NCBI RefSeq assembly: GCF_000003605.2
Contig: NW_003156735.1
Location: forward strand, 838,581 to 868,652
DNA length: 30,072 nt
Source of the DNA: Saccoglossus kowalevskii
Taxonomy: Eukaryota > Hemichordata > Enteropneusta > Harrimaniidae
Direction of reading: 5' to 3'
A model generated the notes under the pieces. That model saw only the letters and a program-made list of their open reading frames with translations, was not told the origin of the DNA and did no database searches. A program made the translations under genes and the position numbers. Shown piece by piece: positions 9,419-20,913 of the stretch. The stretch's first letter is position 1, and the number at the start of each line of letters is the position of its first letter.

Positions 9419-11602
9419 GATAACGGCACTTTGAAAAATGTTTTGAAATATACAATGGCGCACAGAGTAGATTTACGAACGCGTAATAATAAAAACACCA
9501 TTTACTTCGGAAATTACTGTATTGACCGGCTCAACTGAAATAGCTGTGCGATACGTATTGTATATAGACGTATCGCCATATTCATTCAAAAATAGCGCAA
9601 AAATAGAATAGAAGCAAATACCTACTCACTTTGTTCGTTATTGAATCAGGGGAACTTTGTATCGAGTAAACCATGTAGGTTCAGATTAAACACATAATTT
9701 GCTGGATTCCCAACGAAAACTCGAAGCCCATCAATAATAAGCGTCACGCGAAATAGCTTAGTTATTGCAGGATATGTCATCTCAATATCTCCGCCATTTC
9801 GCTCGAATGAAAATAATGATGCTCTACTATTGACACCGACAAGATGTTTGTGATTTGTAGTAATAATCGTAGCAACGAAGGCAATTACCAACGTTGTTTT
9901 TGTGTTCAATTAGGTTTACTGGAAACGTAGACCAAAGAATGTAGGTATGAATGAGGGGACGTTAACACATTGTCGCCAATACTATCTTAAAACAATACGT
10001 TTGTTCTGAGTGTTACTGTGAATACATGTTAAGCTGTATGTGCGTCTTACTTTGCTTTACAGATAGCAATCATGCATGACATTCCTAGTATATATGCGTA
10101 ATACTTACCGGAATTTTTGAAATGCGTGCTTCCTGTCTAGAATTCATAAAACGTTACTAGGCGTCATTCTATTAATATGTATTTGCTTCTTTGTCTTACA
10201 CTATTGTGGTTTTGTAATGGACAGCTAGAAATACATATAAACAGTGGACATCGCCGATTTACGGGTTGATATAGCGAAGAATTTTTTTTTTAAGATTAAC
10301 GTTCTATTTAGAATGTAATTCTTTCAAAATATTAAACTGTTTTTAATCGTGATCGTCATTTATAAACGTATAAATATTTATTTATTTATTTTTGCTGAGT
10401 CGATTTACGTATTTAAGTTGGCGTCAGGATTAAATAAAGTATATTAATACCAAATAATGAATAAACAAGAAATTGATCAGCATTCAATTTTAATACAGCA
10501 TGCATATAGGCTTTCTAATAATAACATTTTGAAATATATAGCCTGAAATGTAAGTGAATGTAATTGAAAAGTAGCTGATTTGCACTCGGTACACGGATTG
10601 GCATACTCCCGTTGAGCCTATTATACAGACGCGTGTTTTCGTAACTTCCGACTTATGGATACAAAGTAGCTAGTATATTGACATGTATACATTCCCCATC
10701 ACCATAAATGTAAGGAAATCGTCCAGTCGGTTCTTATTATGTTCTTTGTATCATACATAGACTCGAGACTCACAAAAACATCGATTCGCTTTAGTGTATG
10801 TATTGTAATTTGCTTTCAAAATCTAAGCCTCGCATCAAATAACACCAACATGCTGTGTACATATCGGTTTCTGTACTTGATATCCCATTCAGTTTCGCTG
10901 AGCTGGCACCCGTCATGGTGAACCAAATATTGCGGCATCCAATATGACAATATATGTTTACACTAAATGATGTATTCAGCATTATCATAGCTTTCTGGAA
11001 TTATAAACATTGCAATAATGACGTGTTTTTGAATATGAATATATTTAAATCCCTGAAACTTTATACATGTATGTTTCTCACTGCCATCACAAACAATTAA
11101 TGCGCATTTTCATATGTACAAATCGGTATCCATAGTTAATGAGAATAATTTAAAAGTCGGGAACACAAAACATAAACTGACAAATAATCGGCAACACATA
11201 CATGTACGCTGTAATACATTGTCAAATCAATGACAGGAAAATGTATGAATCAGGAAGTTATTTCAGGTGTATGGAAAAGGTGAGCATATCCTGAAACGCT
11301 GGTGACAACGGTCATATATCAATCTGATTAAAAATCAAATAGTCTGTGTTTAAACACATAGTTTACGCCAGACTAAATAGACATTGACATAAATATGTGT
11401 GGACAATTCTTAAAATTACTTTAATGGAATTAAACAACAGATTAAGATTATGTAATAAAATAAATACAAAAACTGAATTCATCTTAAATTATATAGTATA
11501 TTGATTTGCGTGTCAATATTCCCCTGAAACGTTCGGTCATATTGATATATATTTATTCTTCTTTCAAACAATATTCAATATAACTACCAAAAAAATACCA
11601 AC
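9419..11602. other. Non-coding stretch without a supported gene
   Basis: A minus-strand open frame of 87 codons spans 9646-9909, and a CCG|GTAAGT minus-strand donor lies at 10108. Neither can be tied to a domain or partner exon. A short TTTA run is at about 10374-10392 and a 14-bp palindrome TGTGTTTAAACACA at 11345-11358. Otherwise A+T-rich and featureless. Confidence 0.5.
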
Positions 11603-11680
11603 ACGCAACATTGGATTTGAGCTCACGACCACAGCAAAGAACCTCGCCGCTGCAATCAGTGTGCCACACTAAACACCCCA
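11603..11680 (-). mobile_element. tRNA-derived SINE head (degenerate)
   Basis: On the minus strand TGGCACACTGATT (11666-11654) resembles the RNA polymerase III A box TGGCNNAGTGG. AGCTCAAATCC (11623-11613) matches 9 of 11 of the B box GGTTCRANYCC. The box starts are 43 nt apart, almost exactly the spacing in tRNA genes. The sequence between does not fold as an intact tRNA and lacks a recognisable acceptor stem, so this is a retroposed tRNA-like head, not a functional tRNA. The SINE body would continue toward lower coordinates, where a T-rich segment follows; its end cannot be placed. Confidence 0.6.
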
Positions 11681-11939
11681 ATAATACAGTGTACTGAACG
11701 CCAACCTTCAGCAACTATATGAAAATGCGCAGGCCGAATCATTGATATCACTGACGACCACTACCGAAGAAAGCCAGAAGTATTCAGTATAACATTTGCA
11801 TTTACGATTGCCATCGGGGGCAAGTACACACCCACCAGCAGTGACAGCAACATTTACGAATGTAGTCAATCAACATTTTAGAGTAAGTGTCTTTCAAATA
11901 GTTTTATTAGGCGACAAATCCGGCATCCGATTGCAGATG
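11681..11939. other. Non-coding, no feature recognised
   Basis: Moderately higher G+C around 11700-11860, possibly more of an old repeat. No open frame of note and no repeat unit was recognised. Confidence 0.4.
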
Positions 11940-11958
11940 ACTACATTTCCCAGAGTGT
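11940..11958 (+). promoter_or_regulatory. ZNF143/Staf-like motif
   Basis: ACTACATTTCCCAGAGTGT matches 16 of 19 positions of the ZNF143 consensus ACTACAATTCCCAGAATGC, a motif found at core promoters and chromatin-loop anchors in animals. No TSS or exon is evident beside it, so a distal element or a repeat-borne copy is possible. Confidence 0.35.
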
Positions 11959-14053
11959 TATGTTCCATATAGAGCGAAAAAAAAATATTTTGCTTGTTTG
12001 CAACGTATCAGTGATGGGACCTAAACAGTTTCTGAACTAAACAGCTTCTGCCAGGATTTGTTTTGTTTATTGTAAATGAAATACACATGTATACTATTAA
12101 TGTAATGTAATATAATGTCAATTGATAAAGGGTTCATTAACATATGCAACAACCATAAGCTAGCATGTGTGCATCCAGTGTTGATAGCGTTGCCATGTTA
12201 ACAAGCGTGATATAACGAGCACGTTTAAATGTTGCTCTGTGCACGTCTCCATGTGATGCGTATGGCTATAAGTAGTTAAATGGTTTATGATTACAACATT
12301 CTTTGTTGCTCGATGAATGGTTCAGTTCAGTTCCCTAGCCTTGAATTTGAAGAGTAATTCATTCATATTAATCTAAATGACATGATAGATGGGTATTATT
12401 CATCCACCACTGGGCATATGGTTCACACCCGGTGTGTAGAGAAGTATACGGAATATTATCGGCGATTAACATATTTAATCTTGGACTGGTGAACTTTTGA
12501 TGCTTGTACACTTGTGATTGACGCGTATTGGATTATGTTATACATTTCCTTTGAATACATGCTTCCGCCCGACTTTACAAAAATTATAAAATTATTAACT
12601 GGAAGAAATATCGTCATAAACTGATCAAGATCACAATCGCATTTATAAGCCTGGGAAAATAGATTAATACATTTAGACTATGTTCGAGTAGCGTTAATTT
12701 ATTCCCCTGTAAGCATTTTTTAATAATGTATGTAATAGATTTTACATGTACACGCGCTATGGCTGGAAGCCTTGTCAGTGGGGAAAACAACATATGTGTC
12801 GTGGAGATCGGATAAGGCATACAATTGAGTTTATCACTATCTACAGACCAGGGACGTCTACTGATGCATATATTACACTACATTATGTTAATCAACCTGA
12901 GAGTGCATCTACCTAAACCTTCCATAGTTTGGTCCATTTCATAGCATAAATTAACATAGTGATATTAAACCTTGAGTCCACATAATTATGTATATTTAGA
13001 AACCTTTTAAATTTTCAAATATAGAATTAATTTGAAGTAAATCACTGACTTCAATGTCAATGTTGTAGAAGCGAATAGGCATGTTCAATGATTAGATAAG
13101 ATGTATTATTATGCAACGATTGATTCACGTAAGGAGGTACATACAGGGACAAAGAGTCTAAGAATATGTTGTTTTACCCACTACTGGGCTCACACTGGCG
13201 ACTTGAGTTTGAAGGAGAAAAAGAAATTTAGTTATCGAATAGTGAAATATTTCTTAATTTATGACCATATTTACATGTCACGTGACCATCAACCATCGAG
13301 GAATGAGGCCCCTATGGATACACACACTGATGTTAATATTTTGTTTATCATCAATCATTGACTGTTTTGTCTCAAAAAACTTACAACATATTGAATATTG
13401 AGCTGTTTTACAGTTATTGATAGTGTAGTAATAGTTTTAAGTTTCTTGCACCTACTATTTTTTTTTTGTTATTCTAAAGTTTTCAGAGTGTACAAATACT
13501 TCTAAGTTCAGATATTTGTATTTTTGTTTTCTTCTACATGCGGTTATCCTTGAAAACGGCGGCCATTTTTTAAACACCTTAAAACTGAATAAAACTGTGT
13601 CCTTGAGAAAAGGGGCGCTCTTAGGATATAAAGTTAGTTTGCAGATAATCCGAACTGAATATACATTAATGATTTCATTTCATTGTAAACTTGTATTGAC
13701 AACGTGATGACATCTTATCTGGCAATTTACATTTGATTAGTTTTTATTACTCTAAGATCACGATTCAGGTCAAATATACACATTACAATAATATCAATTT
13801 ATTTCCTGATAATTCGTAAATACGTTGAGTGTAATTTAATGTGACTTTCTACTTCAGAATGACTACACAAACGCCGACGCCATACTGATATAAGTACCTC
13901 AATATCCTCCACCGAGTTCAAGTACCAGCACTTGATGTTTCAAGATCAGCACAATGGAAATATGACATTTCAGGCCAATAAAATCTCCTAACCATTCATA
14001 TATATATATTTATATCTTTCGACATGCAGAGATTCAAGGCAAATTAAATTGCG
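11959..14053. other. Non-coding stretch without a supported gene
   Basis: No exon could be supported. A YY1-like GGCGGCCATTTTT occurs at 13548-13560. A 47-codon minus-strand open frame without ATG crosses about 13820-13960. Short AT runs occur near 13999. Confidence 0.5.
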
Positions 14054-14067
14054 GTTGCTATAGTAAC
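14054..14067 (+). promoter_or_regulatory. RFX X-box, full consensus match
   Basis: GTTGCTATAGTAAC matches GTHNYYATRRNAAC at every position and is an imperfect inverted repeat. RFX factors bind such sites, classically in ciliary gene promoters. No nearby transcription start could be identified, so function is inferred only from the motif. Confidence 0.35.
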
Positions 14068-15969
14068 ATGACCCTAATGAGGCAATTTGTTGAGCGCAGC
14101 CATTACGTATAACTGATAATTGCAATTTCTAATCTGATATTATCAGCTGCACCAACAGCCAATTGTAGTAGTCTGGTGTGAAACACGGATCAATTAGTGG
14201 AAAACTAATTACTAAATAAGTAACATGATATATAATGCATTTGCAAAATTAGTGCTATTATATAGAAAACATTCTGATCAAGGAAGATTTATAACATACA
14301 TAACAGTTATTGGTCGATAAGCGTAACCATTGGTGACTCCGAAGTCTATTTGACGCTGCGAGAACTAGATAAATAGATGACGCCTATAACAATATCCGTT
14401 TATTGATTACAGAGTCTCAAATTACAAGCCGTAAATCCCTTTAAAATAAGAGCCAATATCATTTCTTATTAATTCCATATTTATACTCGCATGTTCTAAT
14501 TAGATTGCGATTCCAGTTTAAACTTCGAAATATACATTGACAAGACATGAAAATCATTTTTTTTAGATCACCGGCATAGTACGAAATACTACTAGGAAAT
14601 TATTTACAATATACATCATTGACAATGATAATAATATCAACTGAAGTTTATATAAACCAGTTTGTATCAGTTTATATTTAACAGTATATTATTGTTGTTT
14701 TGTTTTTGTTGTATTTTATAATTCTTAATTATAACTGTGAACACTGAGAGTGTTATTAAATCAAACCATTGATTCCCATAAACAGTGATGGGATGTACAT
14801 TATCCCACGTTGCTAGCCATGGTTGCCAACTAACGCTGTAATAACAATTATTTAGCAAATTATACTAATCTGGAAAATGTAAAATGCAAATATGTAATTT
14901 ACAACGTTCGTCTATGTGTTATTCTAGTTAAACACCTTACTAGCTTTTGATTTCATGTTTTAATCTTCCGTCTTCTGCGTGAGTGTAAAAACATACACGA
15001 TAATTATTATATATTGCTTGCGCCACTCACTAACACTGTGGCAGTTTTCATAGTGGTTTTAAAGTGGTCTATCTATACATATACTCTTTTTCAAAATATA
15101 TTATACGTTTAACGACTTTTTGGAATGAATATAAACAAATAATTATTTGATAACTAATTCTATAATGTATATTATTCATTGTTATATACTCTTACAAAAA
15201 GAGTTGGTACCTGCGCTTGTATATGTCATAATAAAATTATTATTAGGTTATTCAACACAGTTAACAAATGAGAACATCCTATAAATAGCACGAAGTAAGT
15301 GTAAATCAAACCACTTCATATCAGGCATTTCGCTGTTATGTATTCATTGAAACAAGAGATTGTATCGTGCCAATATATTCTTCATGTGAGTGGTACAATA
15401 GTCACGCAATTAGCTAGACTTCTCAGACAGAAGCACGATTCACCGCACTACTTGAACTCGAAAGCAACTATTATTAAGTCGTTTTATAACGTTGTGATTA
15501 GTTTACATTTCATTTCATTTATAAATTAGCAGATATTTCATTTATTATTATTTATTGGCTCAAACAGTTATGATATAAATCTGGGTCACGAATGGAGAAA
15601 TTTATATAAGATGAATAATACCGAATGAACTGTCATGCCTTAATCCTAGCAAGTAATCGTTATCGTAAACAATGCGCTGATTCCATCTCTTTGCTTGGCG
15701 CGTTTAGTTTTCAACAGATTAAACTACATTGTGTGTATGTTGTGTTGCACCGTCTGTGAACTAAAACACATGACATCATATGTTTCGTCGTGCTTTAAAG
15801 AAGTGGAGAATAGATTTCAATCACACATCCGTACAAAGTATGTTACTATCGTCGGTGCTGTTATTGCTGTGAAATATAATATGAGTCGTGGGGTAAAATT
15901 GTCTGTGTAATGGTGGATAATATTCATAATAGTATTATATGCTCTCCGGCATTGAATGGTCGGTCGCCC
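14068..15969. other. Non-coding stretch without a supported gene
   Basis: Strongly A+T-rich with scattered short open frames of chance length on both strands. No repeat array or RNA gene was recognised. Confidence 0.5.
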
Positions 15970-16065
15970 CACGCATGCGCGAGATATATGGGTTTCATAT
16001 AAATAAAGATGGCGACTTCGACTGAAGTAGATCAACAGATGCGCAGATCAACGAGTACAAACTGA
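15970..16065 (+). promoter_or_regulatory. Candidate promoter: NRF1-like site, TATAAATA and TISU-like start
   Basis: CACGCATGCGCG (15970-15981) is 11 of 12 to the NRF1 consensus. TATAAATA lies at 15998-16005, and AAAGATGGCGAC around the ATG at 16009 is 10 of 12 to TISU (SAASATGGCGGC), a combined YY1 site and start codon used by genes with very short leaders. The ATG opens only 18 codons (MATSTEVDQQ and onward) before a stop at 16063-16065, and no strong splice donor lies inside. It may therefore be a true first exon with a weak donor, a small peptide or a dead promoter. A second NRF1-like site lies at 16215-16226. Confidence 0.35.
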
Positions 16066-16214
16066 GATGCTACCAAGCTTTAATTAGGTATTTTTTATGT
16101 GATTGAATGTATCACCGGCGGAAATTAGTGCAAGTCACCCCCAGGTCAAACTTGTGATTTCCATTATAAGAGCGCATTCGATTGTGGGTAATCAATGTTT
16201 ATCAATACAAATGT

Positions 16215-16226
16215 TGCACATGCGCA
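16215..16226 (+). promoter_or_regulatory. Second NRF1-like site
   Basis: TGCACATGCGCA is 11 of 12 to YGCGCAYGCGCR and sits in a CpG-containing patch (about 16205-16245), 245 bp from the first NRF1-like site. Together they suggest a small CpG-rich promoter in an otherwise A+T-rich region. Confidence 0.35.
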
Positions 16227-16439
16227 GCGCGACGACGCTCGCCTCTGAAATTGTAATTTAATACATGCAATGTTTGTTTGTTTTGTATTGTTTTGTTTTT
16301 TATTTTTATTTTTATTTTGTGCCAGGCGACAGTTCAGGACATTGAACGCCACTTTTTTTTGTATGTCCAAATCACAAGTGCTAGTGTTGACACATAGTGC
16401 ATTTTGGCCACAGAAGTCATATTCATGTTTGGGACTACA

Positions 16440-16690
16440 TGACAGGGCTGTGTGGCCATCTCTCTATCAAATGGCAATTTTAATCCGCTATCCTGGCGTC
16501 AACCAGGCTCGGTCGAACACAAGCACCTGCGGACCTTAAACAAGCCCCTCCCCAAAGTTGCATTCGTGACTGAATGAATCTCGGCCAGTGGAATAGGCCT
16601 TCCCATTGAGTCTTTGGCACACTCACCCAGGGTAGGAGTCGACCCTTTTGATGTTCAGCCTAAGGAAAGCTACCAGTGACCGGTACATGC
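16440..16690. repeat. G+C-rich segment, probable transposable-element fragment, unidentified
   Basis: Base composition shifts sharply to G+C-rich here and returns to A+T-rich afterwards. Stop-interrupted frames on both strands read protein-like, including a roughly 60-codon minus-strand frame without ATG. A GACTGAATGAAT stretch recalls the tail of the nearby LINE. I cannot name the element; a decayed retroposon or conserved exon are the alternatives. Confidence 0.3.
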
Positions 16691-16911
16691 ACGTATTAGA
16701 ACCTCAACGTACGAGTACAAGTTACATTGCACATTTTACTACTCTTACAATACGTTACTGTCGACGATTACGTCTCAGGCAGTCAAATGCAACTGCTAAA
16801 TATTGAAGTTAACGAGTTAAGATCGCTTAAGTACAGCAACAATCTCGAACGTATAATTGAAATATTTTTTTTCACCATTCATAAAACGAAAATAGAAATA
16901 TATTGATATAT

Positions 16912-17355
16912 GTATTGTATTGTGAGACCTGGACACTTACTAAGGGGCTGGGGCAAAGACTAAACATCTTTGTGACAACCTCCATGCGGCGAATCCTTGG
17001 GTACCGCTGGTAGGACCATGTGTCCAACAGCAGAGTACTCAGGGAGGCCGGCATGGTGAGGGTCACCTGCTTGATTCGTGATCGCCAGCTGCGCTTCTTC
17101 AGGCACGTTGCTCGCTTTCCGGGGAACGACCCTGCCGGCCAAATTCTGTCTGCACGGAACCCTGGCCGGTGGGGACGACCTGTGGGGAGACCGAGAGCAT
17201 CGTGGCTGAGGCATATGAGCGTGTTTCTCGACGAGGTATGCGGCATAGGCTGTACCCAGGCTTGGACACTTGCTCGGAGGCTGAAGGAGTGGGCGTGGAG
17301 GGTGGGCGCAGCAAGGTGCCACCCTGGCATGTGCCCCCATGAATGAATGAATGAA
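16912..17355 (+). pseudogene. 5'-truncated LINE (non-LTR retrotransposon): C-terminal end of the reverse transcriptase ORF, inactive
   Basis: The frame starting at 16912 reads the typical post-catalytic region of LINE ORF2: VLYCETWTL, then RRILGYRW, then QLRFFRHVARFP, then a basic GRWGRPVGRPRASWLRH block, ending CPHE and TGA at 17344-17346. The 3' end is TGAATGAATGAATGAA (17340-17355), the short tandem-repeat tail of target-primed reverse transcription. The catalytic YxDD part is absent (5' truncation). An in-frame TAG sits at 17011-17013, and the expected Gly between Y and C of the YGCETW motif is missing, so it is dead. G+C is far higher than in the flanks. From memory such C-termini occur in CR1/Jockey-like and related LINEs of amphioxus, molluscs and hemichordates; the clade is not assigned. 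Confidence 0.88.
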
Positions 17356-18542
17356 CTTGACAGTATCATACGACGCGAGATGTCATGCATTACTCGTCGC
17401 ACTTGATTCAAGGTACATATACGTAGACGTGTGGTTCATGGTTCATATGCGACAGCATTTGTGAGTAATATTCCTATTACCGTATTGTATGGATCACATA
17501 GTCGGACATAAAAAAGCTCTGACTTTTGTAAACAACGCGACATGAATATAATTGTGTACTTCACCCAGGGTATCTTCACTGGCGATAACTGTAGCGCAAG
17601 AAAAATTTAAGCGACTGACCATTTACATCAAAAGGGTCGTATATTATTGTTTTAATGACTCATTATTCCGTCCACGATTTTATTTAGGTGATCAATTACA
17701 TACGTTTGCAAATTCGATAACCACAAACTGCAACCCCGGGGCAACATCAAATATGTCAACTGTATTATATTCTCCTATTGACCTATTGAAAACTAAAGGA
17801 AATGGGTATCAACAAATATAAATAGAGTTTGCTTGCTCTATAAGTGGGTTAAATTTACACAAGGAGAATTTAAATTGTTTCCCGCGATACACAACGCTGA
17901 CGTCAATGCATGTTAAAAAGAGTAAGAATTCGCTTATACGACAGTTACTCATTGCAAGACCTTTTCAAGTGAATTCATACATGTGTTCGATTCCGTCAGT
18001 CACAATATACGAGACCTAAGATTTTGGGTATTTAAAAACGCTAGCTTCGCATGATTCATTTCAATTAAGTGTGAGATTCACTCATTATTCCGACTAATGT
18101 AAATTAATTGTCAAGGAGACGCGACAATCACCGCGGATTATACATGATTTTGTTACAAAATGTCAATTACTTTGTATTGTATCGTTAAATATGTAAGCTA
18201 TCAAATTCGATTTTCATTTTAAAACAAAATGCATGCTGAAATATATTTTTTAAAGCATGACTATTTTTTGATTTTATAATCTTAATTGAAAGTGTAAATT
18301 TATAATAACAATAACGTGCCACGAAACAACAAACATAATTATTGATTCCTTGTTGCTGGAAAATTATAACTCCGTTTTCATGAATCTGTTAACACAATCA
18401 CTGGGAATTTATAATATAACTTAAAGCATTGGAATATAGTTAAATGGAGCATAGTAAAATTACACTGAACAATAATGCAATCTGCACTGAATAGTTATGG
18501 AACGGAGCCATATACCCATTCAACATTAGACGGCCGGCTTAC
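17356..18542. other. Non-coding; right part is the presumed intron after the exon ending at 18543
   Basis: The minus-strand donor GTAAGC (18542-18537) opens this presumed intron. It contains a second perfect CRE TGACGTCA (17898-17905). No further exon was recognised. Confidence 0.4.
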
Positions 18543-18728
18543 CTTGTTGACGATTTCAAACGCAAGTTCGGATCATGCACACATCTCCAGACCAAGTGCC
18601 TGTTAAAGTCACGATGGTCACTTGCATTTCTCTCCAGTCTCTTCCAAAAAGCGGTTTCATTATATGAAAACGCATAACAACGTTCACCGTTTTTACCTGT
18701 AGAGAAGTGCGAGTCGGTAACATCAGCT
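18543..18728 (-). CDS. Exon 2 of a predicted secreted or ectodomain protein (unknown family)
   Basis: The minus-strand exon is bounded by an AAATCCTAG acceptor (ending 18729, with a CTGAC branch-point-like word about 15 nt upstream) and a strong CAACAAG|GTAAGC donor. It enters in phase 2 and exits in phase 2 (186 nt). It encodes ADVTDSHFSTG, then KNGERCYAFSYNETAFWKRL, then ERNASDHRDFN, then VWRCVHDPNL. Two cysteines 32 residues apart and two sequons (NET, NAS) fit an extracellular domain. G+C is about 46%, well above the flanks. Phase and sequence fit the signal-peptide exon 2.1 kb upstream. A stronger-looking acceptor inside (CTTCTCTACAG, giving a start at 18696, phase 1) is an alternative that would lose the first twelve codons and break the phase match. 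I recognise no domain family. Downstream exons are not established. Confidence 0.5.
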
Positions 18729-20827
18729 CTAGGATTTGTGAGTCAGCACTGGATATTTTCCATTTCCTTTACTACGCGCATGGCTAGTGTAGTCATAACT
18801 GTTGTCAAGGATACGATGACGTCTTGGTTGAGCAGCGTTTCTAGTATCTGTCTATAATCACAGACCCACGAAGGGAATCAGACACACATTTTAAAAACGG
18901 AAACAATATGTTTTTAATTTGTTTTCGTTTTTTCAGAAACAAATAAACATGCACAAGAACAAGCATTTAATGGGATATTATATGTTGATTTGCTTGTTTA
19001 AGGCTTCGGGAATATAAATAACAAACCCTTGATCGGATGTTTGCAGGGGAGGGTTTTTTCATCATCTTTAACCATTCTCTGTTATTTAAATACTATAAAT
19101 AAATTAAATACGCAAATTATGTTTAAGTGTAGAACATGTTGTGTCCATGACAACAAGACATATTTTGACTATTATTGTGCATTTTTTTTTATTGTTCTAA
19201 AGAATGATAGTCTGATGCGTATTGTTAACATGGTATAGCATTTAACAACATTAGGTTGTTAGGTTTGAACTATTTGGGAACATTTGAAATAAACAAAATA
19301 AATGAAGTTATTTAATAGTATGACAAATGGAGAACACGTTTAATAACATCTTTTAATCCATCTTTGTATTCAGTCAGATGAAAAATGGGTCCCAATACGA
19401 CTGATCTGTATCAGGATATTAATGTCTGAAAAGCAGATGCACTTCCAGATGTAGTCATCTTGCACAAACACATTAGAACCTATGGAAAGACAATTGATAA
19501 CCAATTGTTAACCATCAATAATCGTATTGTAATTGTGACAATTGTTTACTTAATTGTTTGAACACGTTTTAATGAATCAACATTGCACAAACGCACAAGT
19601 TACAATATTCGTTGTTTACGTAATGAATGATGTTAAATCTACTTTTCAAGATATGTGGATAACATTAAGGGCCATGGTATGTCGATATTGCCTGTTAGTT
19701 AGCTACTCCAAATTAGTTATTGAAATTGCAATCTACTTCAATGATTCTTTTACAAAAATATTACCTGATTATTATATGTGTTCCGCTTGACATTAAAGGT
19801 TTTGACTGAGAATAATCGCGATTTTAGTTTGTATTACTTAATTACTCGAATACCATAAAGTACGTGTTTATATATGTGCATGTACTTACTAATTACGTTA
19901 AACACAATACATATAACATATTAACATTAAAGGTCATATGTATTCGAGATTTGTTTAAAACCCCCAACAAGATTTATCATTTGGTTCGGGTTTGTAGATA
20001 ATATTTCCCAGCAAATAGATAACCTGGAAACTATATGTCCTCCATGACATGAGATAACACATGAGGTTTAAATACTTAAGGCGCACTGTATCTGGAATTA
20101 GTATTCATTTCACATCATCCGATATTCACTAGGCAATGCTCTGTATAGTATATCAACACACGAACACAATTTCTCATCAGAAAAGAGTAGAATTAGCGCA
20201 CCCAAACGTTGATCATTTTAAAATACAATACAACTGGAGTACGTATACACAATTAAATGTAATGTATACATAGGATATAAAGATCACCTGTTATTTGGAA
20301 CACTGGCAACTGTACTGAATAAAGTACGAATGAATATTCGTTAACATTTCCATTGATTTTTTTTATCGTACTCGTTTAGACAATTTATGACATTTAAGCA
20401 TGTTTTGTGTGCTTTCTATTTTGATTTAAACTCGAGACAATCAGCAGTGAATGATGTGAGTGTGCCTTCAAATTACTATTGTTATTGTTACACACTAATT
20501 TAATTTGTATTGTATGCTAAATTCTTTATAATCCTTTTTCTCCACTATAGTTAATTAATATGGAATTTTCCCCAGCATTCTGCGTTACATCAACCAATAG
20601 GAGATATTCACAAGAAATAATTTAGCGCCACTTACAAATAATTACAAATAATTACAAAGTAAATGTTATATCATCAGACACTTAATCACTAAGATGAAAA
20701 TGTTGTTTTTTTCTTATTTCTCACGATTCACCTTACATATGATTAATATCTTTTCAGTCGATGTCCGTGATGATTTTAATTAAATTTCAATCTATCATCA
20801 GCGCAAGTGAATCAAAACAGTACATAC
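18729..20827 (-). other. Presumed intron 1 of the predicted secreted-protein gene
   Basis: Starts GTATGT at 20827 and ends TAG at 18729 (2,099 nt). It contains no recognisable repeat apart from a 10-bp unit TTACAAATAA repeated 2.7 times at 20632-20658. A possible small minus-strand exon ending at a CAG|GTGATC donor near 20287 does not fit the phase. Confidence 0.4.
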
Positions 20828-20913
20828 CTTGCAAACAAGTTTACACAGATCATTAACACAATTATTGATGATTTATTATTAGTTGCTAGGAAACATTTGG
20901 CTTTGATATCCAT
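20828..20913 (-). CDS. Exon 1 of a predicted secreted protein: signal peptide
   Basis: The minus-strand ATG at 20913-20911 has a strong Kozak context (A at -3, G at +4) and an in-frame TGA eight codons upstream. It encodes MDIKAKCFLATNNKSS, a hydrophobic core IIVLMICVNLFA, and 2 nt (AG) before a GCAAG|GTATGT donor. Splicing to the exon at 18728 completes AGA (Arg) and gives NLFARA followed by DVT. ARA before D satisfies the -3/-1 small-residue rule for signal peptidase, so the junction makes a convincing cleavage site that neither exon shows alone. The n-region is long (16 residues), so a signal anchor is possible. I infer secretory-pathway targeting; the protein's role is unknown. Total so far is about 90 residues, incomplete at the C-terminus. 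Confidence 0.45.

Noticed and set aside
9646-9909. 87-codon minus-strand frame
   Set aside because: No ATG in a useful position, no domain, stop before the GTGAGT donor at its 3' side.
16872-17411. 179-codon and 126-codon minus-strand frames
   Set aside because: Antisense shadows of the G+C-rich LINE fragment, whose plus strand has clear family motifs.
4281-17905. Two perfect CRE palindromes (4281-4288, 17898-17905)
   Set aside because: An 8-bp palindrome is expected about once in 30-60 kb; no promoter context at either.
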